In this document: positions 1 through 5,785 of the stretch, piece by piece
How the letters are laid out: each line of letters opens with the position of its first letter
How positions within the stretch are numbered: the stretch's first letter is position 1
Source: Planctomycetia bacterium
GTDB taxonomy: Bacteria > Planctomycetota > Phycisphaerae > Phycisphaerales > SM1A02
DNA length: 7,480 bases
NCBI GenBank assembly: GCA_009936695.1
Contig: JAACEA010000048.1
Location: 1-7,480 of the forward strand
Direction of reading: 5' to 3'
Translations under genes and position numbers: made by a program
The notes under the pieces: model-generated
Databases searched by the model: none
What the model was told of the DNA's origin: nothing
The model's input: only the letters and a program-made list of their open reading frames with translations

Positions 1-558
1 GAGATCCGGGCGGCGGACGGCCTCACCGCCCTGCAGACCTTCGGCCGTGGCGGCCTCGAGATCCCGGGCGTCCTGGACTACTACGAGCAGCCGGTGGTCT
101 TCTACTGGAACATCCTGATCTTCTTCGCGGTGGTCATCGCCGGCCAGCTCCTGCTCAGTCGGACCCGGCTGGGCCGGCACTTCATCGCGGTCGGCTCCAA
201 CGAGACCGCGGCCCGGTACAGCGGCATCGCGGTCAACCGCGTCCGAACCTGGTCCTACGTGCTGGTCGGGGCGTGCGCAGGCATCGCCGCCCTGATGTCG
301 CTCACGCGGATGAACTCGGTGTCGAGTTCGGGCGTCGGCCATCTCGCCGAACTCGACGCGATCGCCGCGGTGGTGATCGGCGGCACCGCGATGACCGGAG
401 GCCGCGGCCGGGTCTGGGGAACGATGCTCGGCGTGCTGATCCTGATCATGATCAGCAACATGCTGACCCTCGCCGACGTCGAGGTCTACTGGCAGGGATT
501 CGTCAAGGGCGTGATCATCATCCTCGCCGTGCTCATCCAGCGCGGCAAGGCGAACTGA
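1..558 (+). CDS. Sugar ABC transporter permease, RbsC-like, 3' end only
   Basis: This is the C-terminal 185 residues of an inner-membrane permease of the BPD_transp_2 family (RbsC/XylH/AraH type), which moves a monosaccharide through an ABC importer. The frame is open from base 1, so the start lies upstream. Supporting sequence includes LGRHFIAVGSN, a typical cytoplasmic-loop stretch that precedes the later membrane segments. ELDAIAAVVIGGTAMTGGRG follows, matching the conserved family signature, and then GTMLGVLILIMISNML and a final hydrophobic helix (VKGVIIILAVLIQR). Hydrophobic stretches lie at about bases 100-150, 250-300, 410-475 and 505-540. The binding-protein gene at 2081 is the likely partner; the ATPase should be upstream. 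The substrate cannot be read from this fragment. The gene ends convergently with the sulfatase, 10 bases away. Confidence 0.93.
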   Translation, partial: EIRAADGLTALQTFGRGGLEIPGVLDYYEQPVVFYWNILIFFAVVIAGQLLLSRTRLGRHFIAVGSNETAARYSGIAVNRVRTWSYVLVGACAGIAALMSLTRMNSVSSSGVGHLAELDAIAAVVIGGTAMTGGRGRVWGTMLGVLILIMISNMLTLADVEVYWQGFVKGVIIILAVLIQRGKAN

Positions 559-572
559 CGCGACCGCGTCAG
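555..572. terminator. Palindrome covering both convergent stop codons
   Basis: CTGACGCGACCGCGTCAG is a perfect inverted repeat with 8-bp arms around a 2-base centre (realistically a 7-bp stem with a 4-base loop). It contains the permease TGA (556-558) on the plus strand and the sulfatase TGA (569-571) on the minus strand. Its position suits a bidirectional transcript end. Neither side has a T-run, so intrinsic termination is inferred from position and symmetry only. Confidence 0.4.
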
Positions 573-1960
573 GGTGATGGCTCCGGTCGGACCACCGTGG
601 CCGGATCCCAGATCGTCTCCTCGACCTCGAGCACCGGACGGGCCCCTGCGGTGATCGACGCATCCCGCTCGATGGCGAGGGCGCGAAGTTCCGCCACGAC
701 GTCCGGATGCCGGTCCGCCCGATTCCACCGCTCGCCCACGTCGGACTCGACGTCGTGCAGCGTTCCCGGTTCGAGCAGCAGCTTCCAACGCCCCCGCCGG
801 ATCCCCGCCAGGTCGCCGCGAGAGGTGTAGTAGATGAACGAGGCGGTCGGCGACTCGACGCCTTCGACGCCTTCGAGCAGGGGCATGATGTCGTGACCGT
901 CGATCGGCCGATCGTCGTCGAGCGTCACCCCCGCGAGATTGGCGATCGTCGGCAGCAGGTCCATGGTGGTCGCGATCTCCCGCTGCACGAGCCCCGCCGG
1001 GATCCGGTCCGGATACCGAGCGACGAACGGCACCCGTTGCCCGCCCTCGAGATTCCCGCCCTTCCCACCGGCGAGCAGGCCCGCCGAACCGCCACGCTCC
1101 TTGTAGGGAAGCCAGGGGCCGTTGTCGGTGGTGAAGATCACCAGCGTCTCGTCACCGACGCCCTGACGATCGAGGGCGTCGAGCACTTCACCCACGCTCC
1201 AGTCGATCTCCTCGATCACGTCGCCGTAGGTGCCCCTCCGACTCCGACCCGCGAATTCCTCCGCCGCGTAGATCGGGATGTGCGGCATCGCGTGCGGCAC
1301 GTAGACGAAGAAGGGCCCGTCGGCGTGCGCGTCGATGAACGCGACGGCCTCCTCGGTGCAGCGCCGGGTGAGCAGGCGCTGGTCCGGTTCCCACTCGATC
1401 ACCGCCTCGTCGCGCAGCAGCGGGAGGCTGTGGCGGTATCCGTTCCCTTCCGGCCGATGAAACTGGCTCATGTCGTTCGAGTAGGGCATCCCGGAGAACG
1501 TGTCGAACGCCTGGCTGGTGGGCAGAAGTCCCGGGCGATGTCCGAGGTGCCACTTCCCGAAGCATCCCGTCGCGTAGCCCGCCCCCGAGAGCACGTCGGC
1601 GATGGTCGTCTCATCGGGATGGAGTCCGTGGGCGTAGGCGGGGAAGATGACGTGCTCGTGCATCCCCACCCGCTTCGGATAGCAGCCGGTGAGCAGGGCC
1701 GCCCTCGAGGGCGAGCAGACGGGCGAGGCGACGTAGAACTGGGTCAGTTTCACGCCTTCGGCCGCCATTCGATCGACGTTCGGGGTGTGGATCGTCGGAT
1801 GTCCGAAGCACGAGAGGTCGCCGAAGCCCTGGTCGTCCGTGAAGAAGATGACCACGTTGGGCGGCCGATCTCGGACCATGGGCGGCGAATGCGTCGTGGG
1901 CGACGTTGGAATCGGGGCGAGGAGCGAACCGAGCAGGCCGAGGATGATGGTTCCGTTCAT
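569..1960 (-). CDS. Secreted formylglycine-dependent sulfatase (arylsulfatase family)
   Basis: Hydrolyses a sulfate ester, probably outside the cytoplasm on a sulfated sugar or polysaccharide; the exact substrate is unknown. Numbered from this ATG, the 463-aa protein has the family landmarks in order. They are metal-binding TDDQG (41-45), the maturation motif CSPSR (82-86, with Cys82 expected to become formylglycine), GKWHLG (135-140; Lys136, His138), PHAMPH (His223, His227), TTDNG (277-281; Asp279, Asn280) and GGKGGNLEGGQRVP (Lys300). The C-terminal stretch RWKLLLE...LHDVESDVGE is also typical. Length is normal for the family. A hydrophobic N-terminus (about residues 5-16) suggests an export signal, although this start gives no basic n-region. 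An upstream in-frame ATG at 1996 adds 12 residues including two Arg and has a better ribosome binding site, so the true start may be 1996. The enzyme must be activated by a formylglycine-generating enzyme, not seen here. Confidence 0.93.
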   Translation of the reverse strand: MNGTIILGLLGSLLAPIPTSPTTHSPPMVRDRPPNVVIFFTDDQGFGDLSCFGHPTIHTPNVDRMAAEGVKLTQFYVASPVCSPSRAALLTGCYPKRVGMHEHVIFPAYAHGLHPDETTIADVLSGAGYATGCFGKWHLGHRPGLLPTSQAFDTFSGMPYSNDMSQFHRPEGNGYRHSLPLLRDEAVIEWEPDQRLLTRRCTEEAVAFIDAHADGPFFVYVPHAMPHIPIYAAEEFAGRSRRGTYGDVIEEIDWSVGEVLDALDRQGVGDETLVIFTTDNGPWLPYKERGGSAGLLAGGKGGNLEGGQRVPFVARYPDRIPAGLVQREIATTMDLLPTIANLAGVTLDDDRPIDGHDIMPLLEGVEGVESPTASFIYYTSRGDLAGIRRGRWKLLLEPGTLHDVESDVGERWNRADRHPDVVAELRALAIERDASITAGARPVLEVEETIWDPATVVRPEPSP

Positions 1961-2001
1961 ACCGGCCACCCTATCGCACCGCGGCGGCGTGGCCATCCCC
2001 G

Positions 2002-2005
2002 CTCC
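2002..2005 (-). promoter_or_regulatory. Shine-Dalgarno supporting an alternative sulfatase start at 1996
   Basis: On the minus strand GGAG lies 5 bases before the in-frame ATG at 1994-1996. The resulting N-terminus, MATPPRCDRVAGMNGT, puts two Arg ahead of the hydrophobic segment, as expected of a signal peptide. The ATG at 1960 has only a weak AGGGTGG upstream, which overlaps a possible -10 hexamer (TAGGGT at 1968-1973). Sequence alone does not settle the choice. Confidence 0.45.
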
Positions 2006-2008
2006 GGT

Positions 2009-2014
2009 TAGAAT
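2009..2014 (+). promoter_or_regulatory. Possible -10 element for the sugar-binding lipoprotein gene
   Basis: TAGAAT matches the bacterial -10 consensus at five of six positions and stands out in GC-rich DNA. It would start a transcript near 2021 with a leader of about 60 bases before the ATG at 2081. No good -35 is visible about 17 bases upstream. It lies in the short divergent region shared with the sulfatase, so one regulator could act on both genes; I see no defined operator. Confidence 0.35.
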
Positions 2015-2069
2015 CCGGGTCCCGGTGAGGCCACTGCGTCTCCCCTGATCAGCCCGAACAAGAAGAGAC

Positions 2070-2074
2070 AGGAG
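2070..2074 (+). promoter_or_regulatory. Shine-Dalgarno of the sugar-binding lipoprotein gene
   Basis: AGGAG sits 6 bases before the ATG at 2081. It fixes that start, which is also the one giving a proper lipoprotein signal. Confidence 0.8.
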
Positions 2075-2080
2075 CCTCAG

Positions 2081-3106
2081 ATGAATCCGATTCGAAGACT
2101 GTTCCTCGCCGCCGCCGCCGGCACCGCCGCGATCCTCGCCGGCTGCGGCGACGCCGGCACCAACCCGACTCCGACCGCCGCGAACGGCGGCGTCGACGTC
2201 GAAGCCGTCGCCACCAAGCTGCAGAAGCCGGTTCGCATCGGGGTGAGCATCCCCGCGGCCGACCACGGCTGGACCGCCGGCGTGGTGTGGTGGGCCAAGC
2301 AGGCCATGGAGCTGTACCCCGACGTCGAGTGGGTCTTCCAGACCGCGGAGACGCCCTCGAAGCAGATCCAGGACATCGAGAACATGATGACCCGCGGGGT
2401 CGACGGCCTCGTGATCCTCTGCACCGAAAGCGCTCCCCTCACCCCCATCGCCAAGCAGGCCCACGAGAAGGGCATCCTGATCGTGAACGTCGATCGTGGC
2501 TTCCTCGAGCCGGTCGCCGACATCTTCCTCGAAGGTGACAACGCCTCCTTCGGTCGGAAGAGCGCCGAGTTCATGGTCGAGAAGCTCGGCGGCAAGGGCA
2601 ACATCGTCATTCTCGAAGGCATTCCCTGCACCGTGAACACCGCCCGGGTCGACGCGGCGAAGGAAGTCTTCGCCATGCACCCCGACATCAAGATCGTCGG
2701 CCAGGACTCCGGGATGTGGAACCGGGCGAAGTCCCTCGACGTGATGCAGAACATCCTCGTCAAGGCGCCGAAGATCGACGCGGTCTGGGCGAGTGACGAC
2801 GACATGGCGCTCGGCGCCGAGCAGGCGATCGTCGAGGCCGGTCGCGAGAAGGAGATGTGGATCCTCGGCGGCGCTGGGATGAAGGACATCGTCGCCCGGG
2901 TCATGAAGAGCGATCCGATGTTCCCCGCGGACATCACCTATCCCCCCTCGATGATCGCCACCGGCATCCAGCTCGCGGTCGGCGTGCTCGCTGACGGCAA
3001 CCGCGAGAGCATCATGCGGTTCATGCCGCAGCACCTCATGATCGACGTCGAGCTCATCCTGCCCGACAACGCCGAGAAGTACTACTTCCCGAACAGCATC
3101 TTCTGA
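2081..3106 (+). CDS. Periplasmic sugar-binding lipoprotein of an ABC importer (RbsB-like)
   Basis: This 341-aa protein is a substrate-binding component of the Peripla_BP_4/RbsB type. The N-terminus has basic residues (Arg5, Arg6), a hydrophobic core and the lipobox LAGC, with Cys22 as the lipidated residue. A Thr/Ala/Gly-rich linker runs to about residue 45. The mature domain begins PVRIGVSIPAADHGWTAG (50-67), the usual first strand and ligand loop. Likely ligand contacts by family analogy are Asp61-Trp64, Asp138/Arg139 in NVDRG, Asp153/Asn154 in GDNASFGRK, Arg189, and Asp239-Asp241 in WASDDDMALGA. It probably delivers a monosaccharide to the permease ending at 558, even though the two genes are separated by the opposing sulfatase. 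The substrate is not readable: ribose, xylose, galactose and similar sugars are all possible. The gene appears monocistronic, with a hairpin terminator about 55 bases downstream. Confidence 0.92.
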   Translation: MNPIRRLFLAAAAGTAAILAGCGDAGTNPTPTAANGGVDVEAVATKLQKPVRIGVSIPAADHGWTAGVVWWAKQAMELYPDVEWVFQTAETPSKQIQDIENMMTRGVDGLVILCTESAPLTPIAKQAHEKGILIVNVDRGFLEPVADIFLEGDNASFGRKSAEFMVEKLGGKGNIVILEGIPCTVNTARVDAAKEVFAMHPDIKIVGQDSGMWNRAKSLDVMQNILVKAPKIDAVWASDDDMALGAEQAIVEAGREKEMWILGGAGMKDIVARVMKSDPMFPADITYPPSMIATGIQLAVGVLADGNRESIMRFMPQHLMIDVELILPDNAEKYYFPNSIF

Positions 3107-3112
3107 TCCGAC

Positions 3113-3130
3113 CGCCGGCCTCGCCCGGCG
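3113..3130 (+). other. Small GC-rich hairpin after the lipoprotein gene
   Basis: CGCCGG and CCGGCG form a 6-bp stem around a 6-base loop, starting 6 bases after the stop codon. With no T-run, it is more likely a 3'-end stabilising hairpin than a terminator; it could also be chance in GC-rich DNA. Confidence 0.3.
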
Positions 3131-3140
3131 TTCGACCACG

Positions 3141-3160
3141 ACGCACATCGACGCACATCG
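3141..3160. repeat. Tandem direct repeat, 10 bp x 2
   Basis: ACGCACATCG occurs twice in immediate succession, followed by a further ACGC. It lies between the lipoprotein stop codon and the terminator hairpin. No function is apparent; replication slippage is a sufficient explanation. Confidence 0.6.
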
Positions 3161-3161
3161 A

Positions 3162-3200
3162 CGCGACCCGGCCCCGGAGCGACTCCGAGGCCGGGTCGTG
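3162..3200 (+). terminator. Strong hairpin terminator after the lipoprotein gene
   Basis: The arms pair over about 18 positions around a CGA loop (3180-3182), with one C/A mismatch (3174 with 3188) and one G-T pair (3163 with 3199). The core is GACCCGGCC against GGCCGGGTC. It is followed by a weak T tract (CTCGTTT). It ends the lipoprotein transcript and insulates the gene at 3236. Confidence 0.7.
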
Positions 3201-3219
3201 CTCGTTTCCGAGGGCGGAC

Positions 3220-3228
3220 TGCTACATT
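3220..3228 (+). promoter_or_regulatory. Extended -10 promoter, apparently leaderless
   Basis: TGCTACATT reads as an extended -10 (TG-N-TACATT). The hexamer ends at 3228, so transcription would begin at about 3235-3236, on the ATG of the next gene. No Shine-Dalgarno lies between this element and the ATG and no clear -35 is seen. The combination fits a leaderless mRNA. Confidence 0.5.
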
Positions 3229-3235
3229 TCCGGGC

Positions 3236-3769
3236 ATGACCAGGTTCGGCGGCATCTTCCAGAACAAGTTCAAGCGCCCGAAGATCCGACCGGAGCGGAA
3301 CTGGGTCGACCTCGTGCTCGACGTCACCACCCTCTACCTCGTGCTCTTCTCGATCGGTTACGCGATCTGGCACTACCCGGGACTGCCCGCGACGATTCCC
3401 ACCAAGTTCGACGGCGGCGGGCAGGTCGTTTCGACCGGCCCCTCGGCCACGATCTTCCTGATGCCCGCGATCGGCCTCCTGGTCTGCGTGGTCCTCCGAG
3501 CCGTCCAGCACTGGCCGTGGCTCTCGAACACCATCGTCGAGATCACCGAGGAGAACGCCGAAGTGCAGTACCGCCTGATCAACCGGCTGCTCGGCTGGTG
3601 CGGCGTGCTGGTCGGCGGACTCTTTCTGTTCATCGAGATCATGATCGTCCGCGGTGCGATCGCGGGCGGGATGAATGCCAACGTCGGTCCGCTGATCGCA
3701 GTGGTGGCGATCGTCCCCTGGTTCCCGCTCCTCGGCTGGTACTTCTGGGCCTCGTTCAAGGCGGCGTGA
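3236..3769 (+). CDS. DUF1648-like four-helix membrane protein
   Basis: This predicted integral membrane protein of 177 aa has a basic cytoplasmic N-terminus (Lys/Arg-rich, residues 1-21) and four hydrophobic segments at about 25-45, 69-90, 117-139 and 149-172. The stretch YPGLPATIPTKFDGGGQV (47-64), just after the first helix, resembles the DUF1648 signature (LP..IP.HF...G). That domain occurs in SdpI-type immunity proteins and many uncharacterised membrane proteins. The second half could correspond to the remaining SdpI-like helices, but no further family is recognised. No catalytic residues are visible and the function is unknown; an immunity or signalling role would be speculation. It stands alone, with a terminator upstream and convergent pheS downstream, and seems to lack a ribosome binding site. 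Confidence 0.8.
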   Translation: MTRFGGIFQNKFKRPKIRPERNWVDLVLDVTTLYLVLFSIGYAIWHYPGLPATIPTKFDGGGQVVSTGPSATIFLMPAIGLLVCVVLRAVQHWPWLSNTIVEITEENAEVQYRLINRLLGWCGVLVGGLFLFIEIMIVRGAIAGGMNANVGPLIAVVAIVPWFPLLGWYFWASFKAA

Positions 3770-3915
3770 AGCTCCATCCGAGCCGAACCGGGAGCGGGCC
3801 ACGGACCAGACGCCTGGATTTCAACCTTGCTGGCGCGGTGGTCACGCGAGCGTCCACCCCGCGCCGACCGAGACCACGAGAGCCCGTCAGCCCGACGGGC
3901 TGCTGCAGCGCTCAA
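3770..3915. other. Convergent intergenic region
   Basis: These 146 bases separate the stop of the membrane-protein gene from the stop of pheS. Apart from the hairpin at 3881-3901 I see no supported gene, tRNA or promoter. Confidence 0.6.
3881..3901 (-). terminator. Hairpin downstream of pheS
   Basis: AGCCCGTC and GACGGGCT form a perfect 8-bp stem around a 5-base loop, 14 bases past the pheS stop codon. There is no T-run on either strand, so it may terminate pheS weakly, work in both directions, or protect the 3' end. Confidence 0.5.
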
Positions 3916-4914
3916 TCAGAACTGGTCGAGGAAGCGGACGTCGTTCTCGTAGAGCCAGCGGATGTCGCTGATGCCGTACTTCCGCATCGCGACGCGTTCG
4001 ATGCCGAGACCGAACGCGAAGCCGGTGAACTCCTCGGGGTCGACCCCCACCGCTTCCAGCACGTTCGGATCGACCATGCCGCAGCCACCGATCTCGATCC
4101 ACTGCCACTCGCCCTTGATCTTCATCTTCATGTCCACCTCGGCGCTCGGCTCGGTGAACGGGAAGAAGCTCGGTCGCATGCGGACCTCGGCCTCCGGACC
4201 GAAGTAGGCGCGGGCGAACTGGAAGAGCGTGGTCTTGAGGTCGACCATCGTCACGCCCCGGTCGACGCAGAGGCCCTCGACCTGGTGGAACATCGAATAG
4301 TGCGTCGCGTCGTGGGTGTCGGGCCGGTAGACGCGGCCGCACGCGATGATCCGGACCGGCGGCTTCTGCTGCTCGAGGGTGCGGATCTGCACGGTCGAGG
4401 TCTGGGTGCGGAGCAGGGTGCGACTGCCCTCCTGCTCGCCCATGAAGAAGTTGTCGATCGGATCGCGGGCGGGGTGACCCGCGGGAATGTTCAGGGCGGT
4501 GAAGTTGTGCCACTCGTCCTCGACCTCGGGGCCTTCGGCGGTGGTGAAACCCATCCGACCGAAGATGTCGACGATCTCGTCGATGGTCCGGCTGAGGACG
4601 TGCCGACGACCGTCGGGCAGATCGCCCCCGGGCTGCGTCACGTCGACCTGCGGTCCGCTCGCGGCCCCGCTCGAGGCGATCTCGGCCTTGCGGTCCTCGA
4701 AGCCGGATTCGAGGGCGACCTTCACTTCGTTGAGTCGCTTCCCGACCGCGGGCTTGTCGGCCTTCGAAACGTCCTTCAATCCCGGCATCATCGCCTTGAG
4801 GCGGCCCTTCGAGCCGAGATAGGCGATCCGCCACGCTTCGACCGCGTCGGCATCGGCGGCGGCCGCGAGATCGGCGAGGGCGGTGGTCTGGAGTTCGTCG
4901 AGTTGAGCGAGCAT
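3916..4914 (-). CDS. pheS: Phenylalanyl-tRNA synthetase alpha subunit
   Basis: Catalytic subunit of the cytoplasmic alpha2-beta2 enzyme that charges tRNA-Phe with phenylalanine using ATP. The 332-aa length is normal. The N-terminal coiled-coil region begins LAQLDELQTTALADL and includes the conserved YLGSKGRLKAMM. The class II catalytic core follows: GPEVEDEWHNFTALNIPAGHPAR, motif 2 in CGRVYRPDTHDATHYSMFHQVEG, and motif 3 in GFAFGLGIERVAMRKYGI, then the usual ending DIRWLYENDVRFLDQF. I chose the ATG at 4914 because residues from there align with known PheS N-termini. The open frame continues to 5151, but that extension is low-complexity Pro/Arg sequence overlapping the rplQ terminator. pheT does not follow; the next gene downstream is on the opposite strand. 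A TACACT hexamer 6 bases before ATG and the lack of a Shine-Dalgarno suggest a leaderless transcript. Confidence 0.97.
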   Translation of the reverse strand: MLAQLDELQTTALADLAAAADADAVEAWRIAYLGSKGRLKAMMPGLKDVSKADKPAVGKRLNEVKVALESGFEDRKAEIASSGAASGPQVDVTQPGGDLPDGRRHVLSRTIDEIVDIFGRMGFTTAEGPEVEDEWHNFTALNIPAGHPARDPIDNFFMGEQEGSRTLLRTQTSTVQIRTLEQQKPPVRIIACGRVYRPDTHDATHYSMFHQVEGLCVDRGVTMVDLKTTLFQFARAYFGPEAEVRMRPSFFPFTEPSAEVDMKMKIKGEWQWIEIGGCGMVDPNVLEAVGVDPEEFTGFAFGLGIERVAMRKYGISDIRWLYENDVRFLDQF

Positions 4915-4920
4915 CGACGC

Positions 4921-4926
4921 AGTGTA
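4921..4926 (-). promoter_or_regulatory. -10-like element of pheS, apparently leaderless
   Basis: On the minus strand TACACT ends 6 bases before the pheS ATG, so the expected transcription start falls on or beside the start codon. No Shine-Dalgarno is present in the 25 bases upstream. A poor -35 candidate (TGATTC at 4944-4949) sits 17 bases upstream. Confidence 0.45.
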
Positions 4927-4975
4927 CTTCGAGGACGGCGAGGGAATCACCGGGAAGGCCCGCGGCGAGCATGAA

Positions 4976-5006
4976 ACGAGCCCCGACCGGAACGGTCGGG
5001 GCTCGT
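4976..5006 (-). terminator. Intrinsic terminator of the rpsM-rpsK-rpoA-rplQ operon
   Basis: A perfect 14-bp stem (4976-4989 with 4993-5006) closes on a 3-base loop. Its core is CGAGCCCCGACC against GGTCGGGGCTCG. Read on the minus strand, the stem runs directly into TTT, 41 bases past the rplQ stop codon. It ends the ribosomal operon and keeps it separate from pheS. Confidence 0.85.
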
Positions 5007-5047
5007 GGAATGGACGTTGGGTCTCGGGCGAACGGCCCGGCCGGGGA

Positions 5048-5725
5048 TCAGGCGTCCTCGGTCTTCTCGTCGACTTCCGGAGCGGCGGCTTCCGGCTCCG
5101 GGGCGTCGGCGGGCGCCTCCGCCGCGGGAGCCTCTTCGGTGGCGGTGCCACCGCCGGCGGCGGCCAGCTTCTTGGCGAACGCGGTCCGCTTGTCGGCCTG
5201 GCGACGACGTCCGCTGACGCCTCCCCCGACCTGCGGGCCGTCCTCGTTGCCGACCAGCATGAGCAGGACCAGGTCCGTGCCGTCGCCGAGCCGATGCTTG
5301 TCGAGCTTCACGATCCGGGTGTAGCCGCCATCGCGTCCCTCGAACATCGGCGCGACCTTCTCGAGCATGTGCTCGACGAGTCGCGGCGACTTCTTGAGTT
5401 CACCGAAACGGTTCCGCTTGATCTCGGAGGCGTCGGGCGCCTCGAAGAAGGCGTTGTCCCGGCGATCCTCGGGGAAGCTCGGATCATCCGCCCAGGAGAA
5501 GATGTTCCGGTCGTTGATCTTCCGCTCCAACTGCCGGCGGGAGTGAAGCGACTTGGTCTTCGCGAGGGTGATGAGCTTCTCGGCGAAGCCCTGGACCGCC
5601 TTGGCCTTGGGGAGCGTGGTCTCGATCTGACCGTGCTCGAAGAGGCCGGCCGCGAGGTTCCGCAACATGGCGGTGCGGTGGGCGGACTTGCGATTGAGTT
5701 GCTTGCCGTAGATACGGTGACGCAT
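5048..5725 (-). CDS. rplQ: 50S ribosomal protein bL17, enlarged form
   Basis: Component of the large ribosomal subunit near the peptide exit region. The N-terminus ([20 protein letters not shown], then [23 protein letters not shown]) and the later [12 protein letters not shown] are diagnostic. The protein is 225 aa, whereas typical bL17 is about 120-130 (E. coli 127). The excess lies in two places. About 35-40 mostly charged and aromatic residues (roughly 73-112, including [20 protein letters not shown]) interrupt the core before the [15 protein letters not shown] helix. A C-terminal tail (about 162-225) starts basic and ends Ala/Pro/Glu-rich and acidic, probably disordered. ATG 5725 is preferred over the in-frame ATG at 5773 because it begins the canonical MRHR sequence and has a Shine-Dalgarno. 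It is the last gene of the operon, 60 bases after rpoA. Confidence 0.96.
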   Translation of the reverse strand: MRHRIYGKQLNRKSAHRTAMLRNLAAGLFEHGQIETTLPKAKAVQGFAEKLITLAKTKSLHSRRQLERKINDRNIFSWADDPSFPEDRRDNAFFEAPDASEIKRNRFGELKKSPRLVEHMLEKVAPMFEGRDGGYTRIVKLDKHRLGDGTDLVLLMLVGNEDGPQVGGGVSGRRRQADKRTAFAKKLAAAGGGTATEEAPAAEAPADAPEPEAAAPEVDEKTEDA

Positions 5726-5732
5726 CGGTGGA

Positions 5733-5737
5733 TCCTC
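5733..5737 (-). promoter_or_regulatory. Shine-Dalgarno of rplQ
   Basis: GAGGA on the minus strand, 7 bases before the ATG at 5725, supports this start over the open frame beginning at 5773. Confidence 0.75.
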
Positions 5738-5785
5738 GAAAACTGGTGCCGGACGGGACGTCCCATGCGGCATGATGACTGCCGA

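Noticed and set aside
707..2011. A 434-codon plus-strand frame opposite the sulfatase
   Set aside because: It is rich in Arg, Val, His and Asp with no domain, lies entirely antisense to a gene with intact catalytic motifs, and is not supported by a ribosome binding site.
2077..2937. A 286-codon minus-strand frame opposite the lipoprotein gene
   Set aside because: Composition (Ser, Met, Pro, Ala-rich) is that of an antisense shadow, and the plus strand encodes a complete binding protein with a lipobox and Shine-Dalgarno.
569..3802. A continuous 1077-codon minus-strand frame that includes the sulfatase as its last part
   Set aside because: Everything before the sulfatase is low-complexity Asp/Glu/Arg/His/Val/Gly sequence antisense to the lipoprotein and membrane-protein genes. 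It is a product of high-GC codon bias; the recognisable protein begins at 1960 or 1996.
3770..3900. Possible tRNA in the convergent gap, prompted by a GGATTTCAACC stretch
   Set aside because: No T-loop consensus GGTTCGAATCC, acceptor pairing or anticodon arm can be assembled on either strand.
3517..4974. A 485-codon plus-strand frame over the membrane-protein gene and pheS
   Set aside because: It is a shadow of pheS on the opposite strand, and it overlaps the membrane-protein gene in another frame. The sequence is low-complexity with no motif.
4915..5151. A 79-residue N-terminal extension of PheS
   Set aside because: It is Pro/Arg-rich, runs through the rplQ terminator and into the rplQ 3' end, and precedes a normal PheS N-terminus.
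5726..5773. A 16-residue N-terminal extension of bL17
   Set aside because: The family begins MRHR, and a GAGGA sits 7 bases before that ATG; the longer start would also overlap the space needed for that ribosome binding site.
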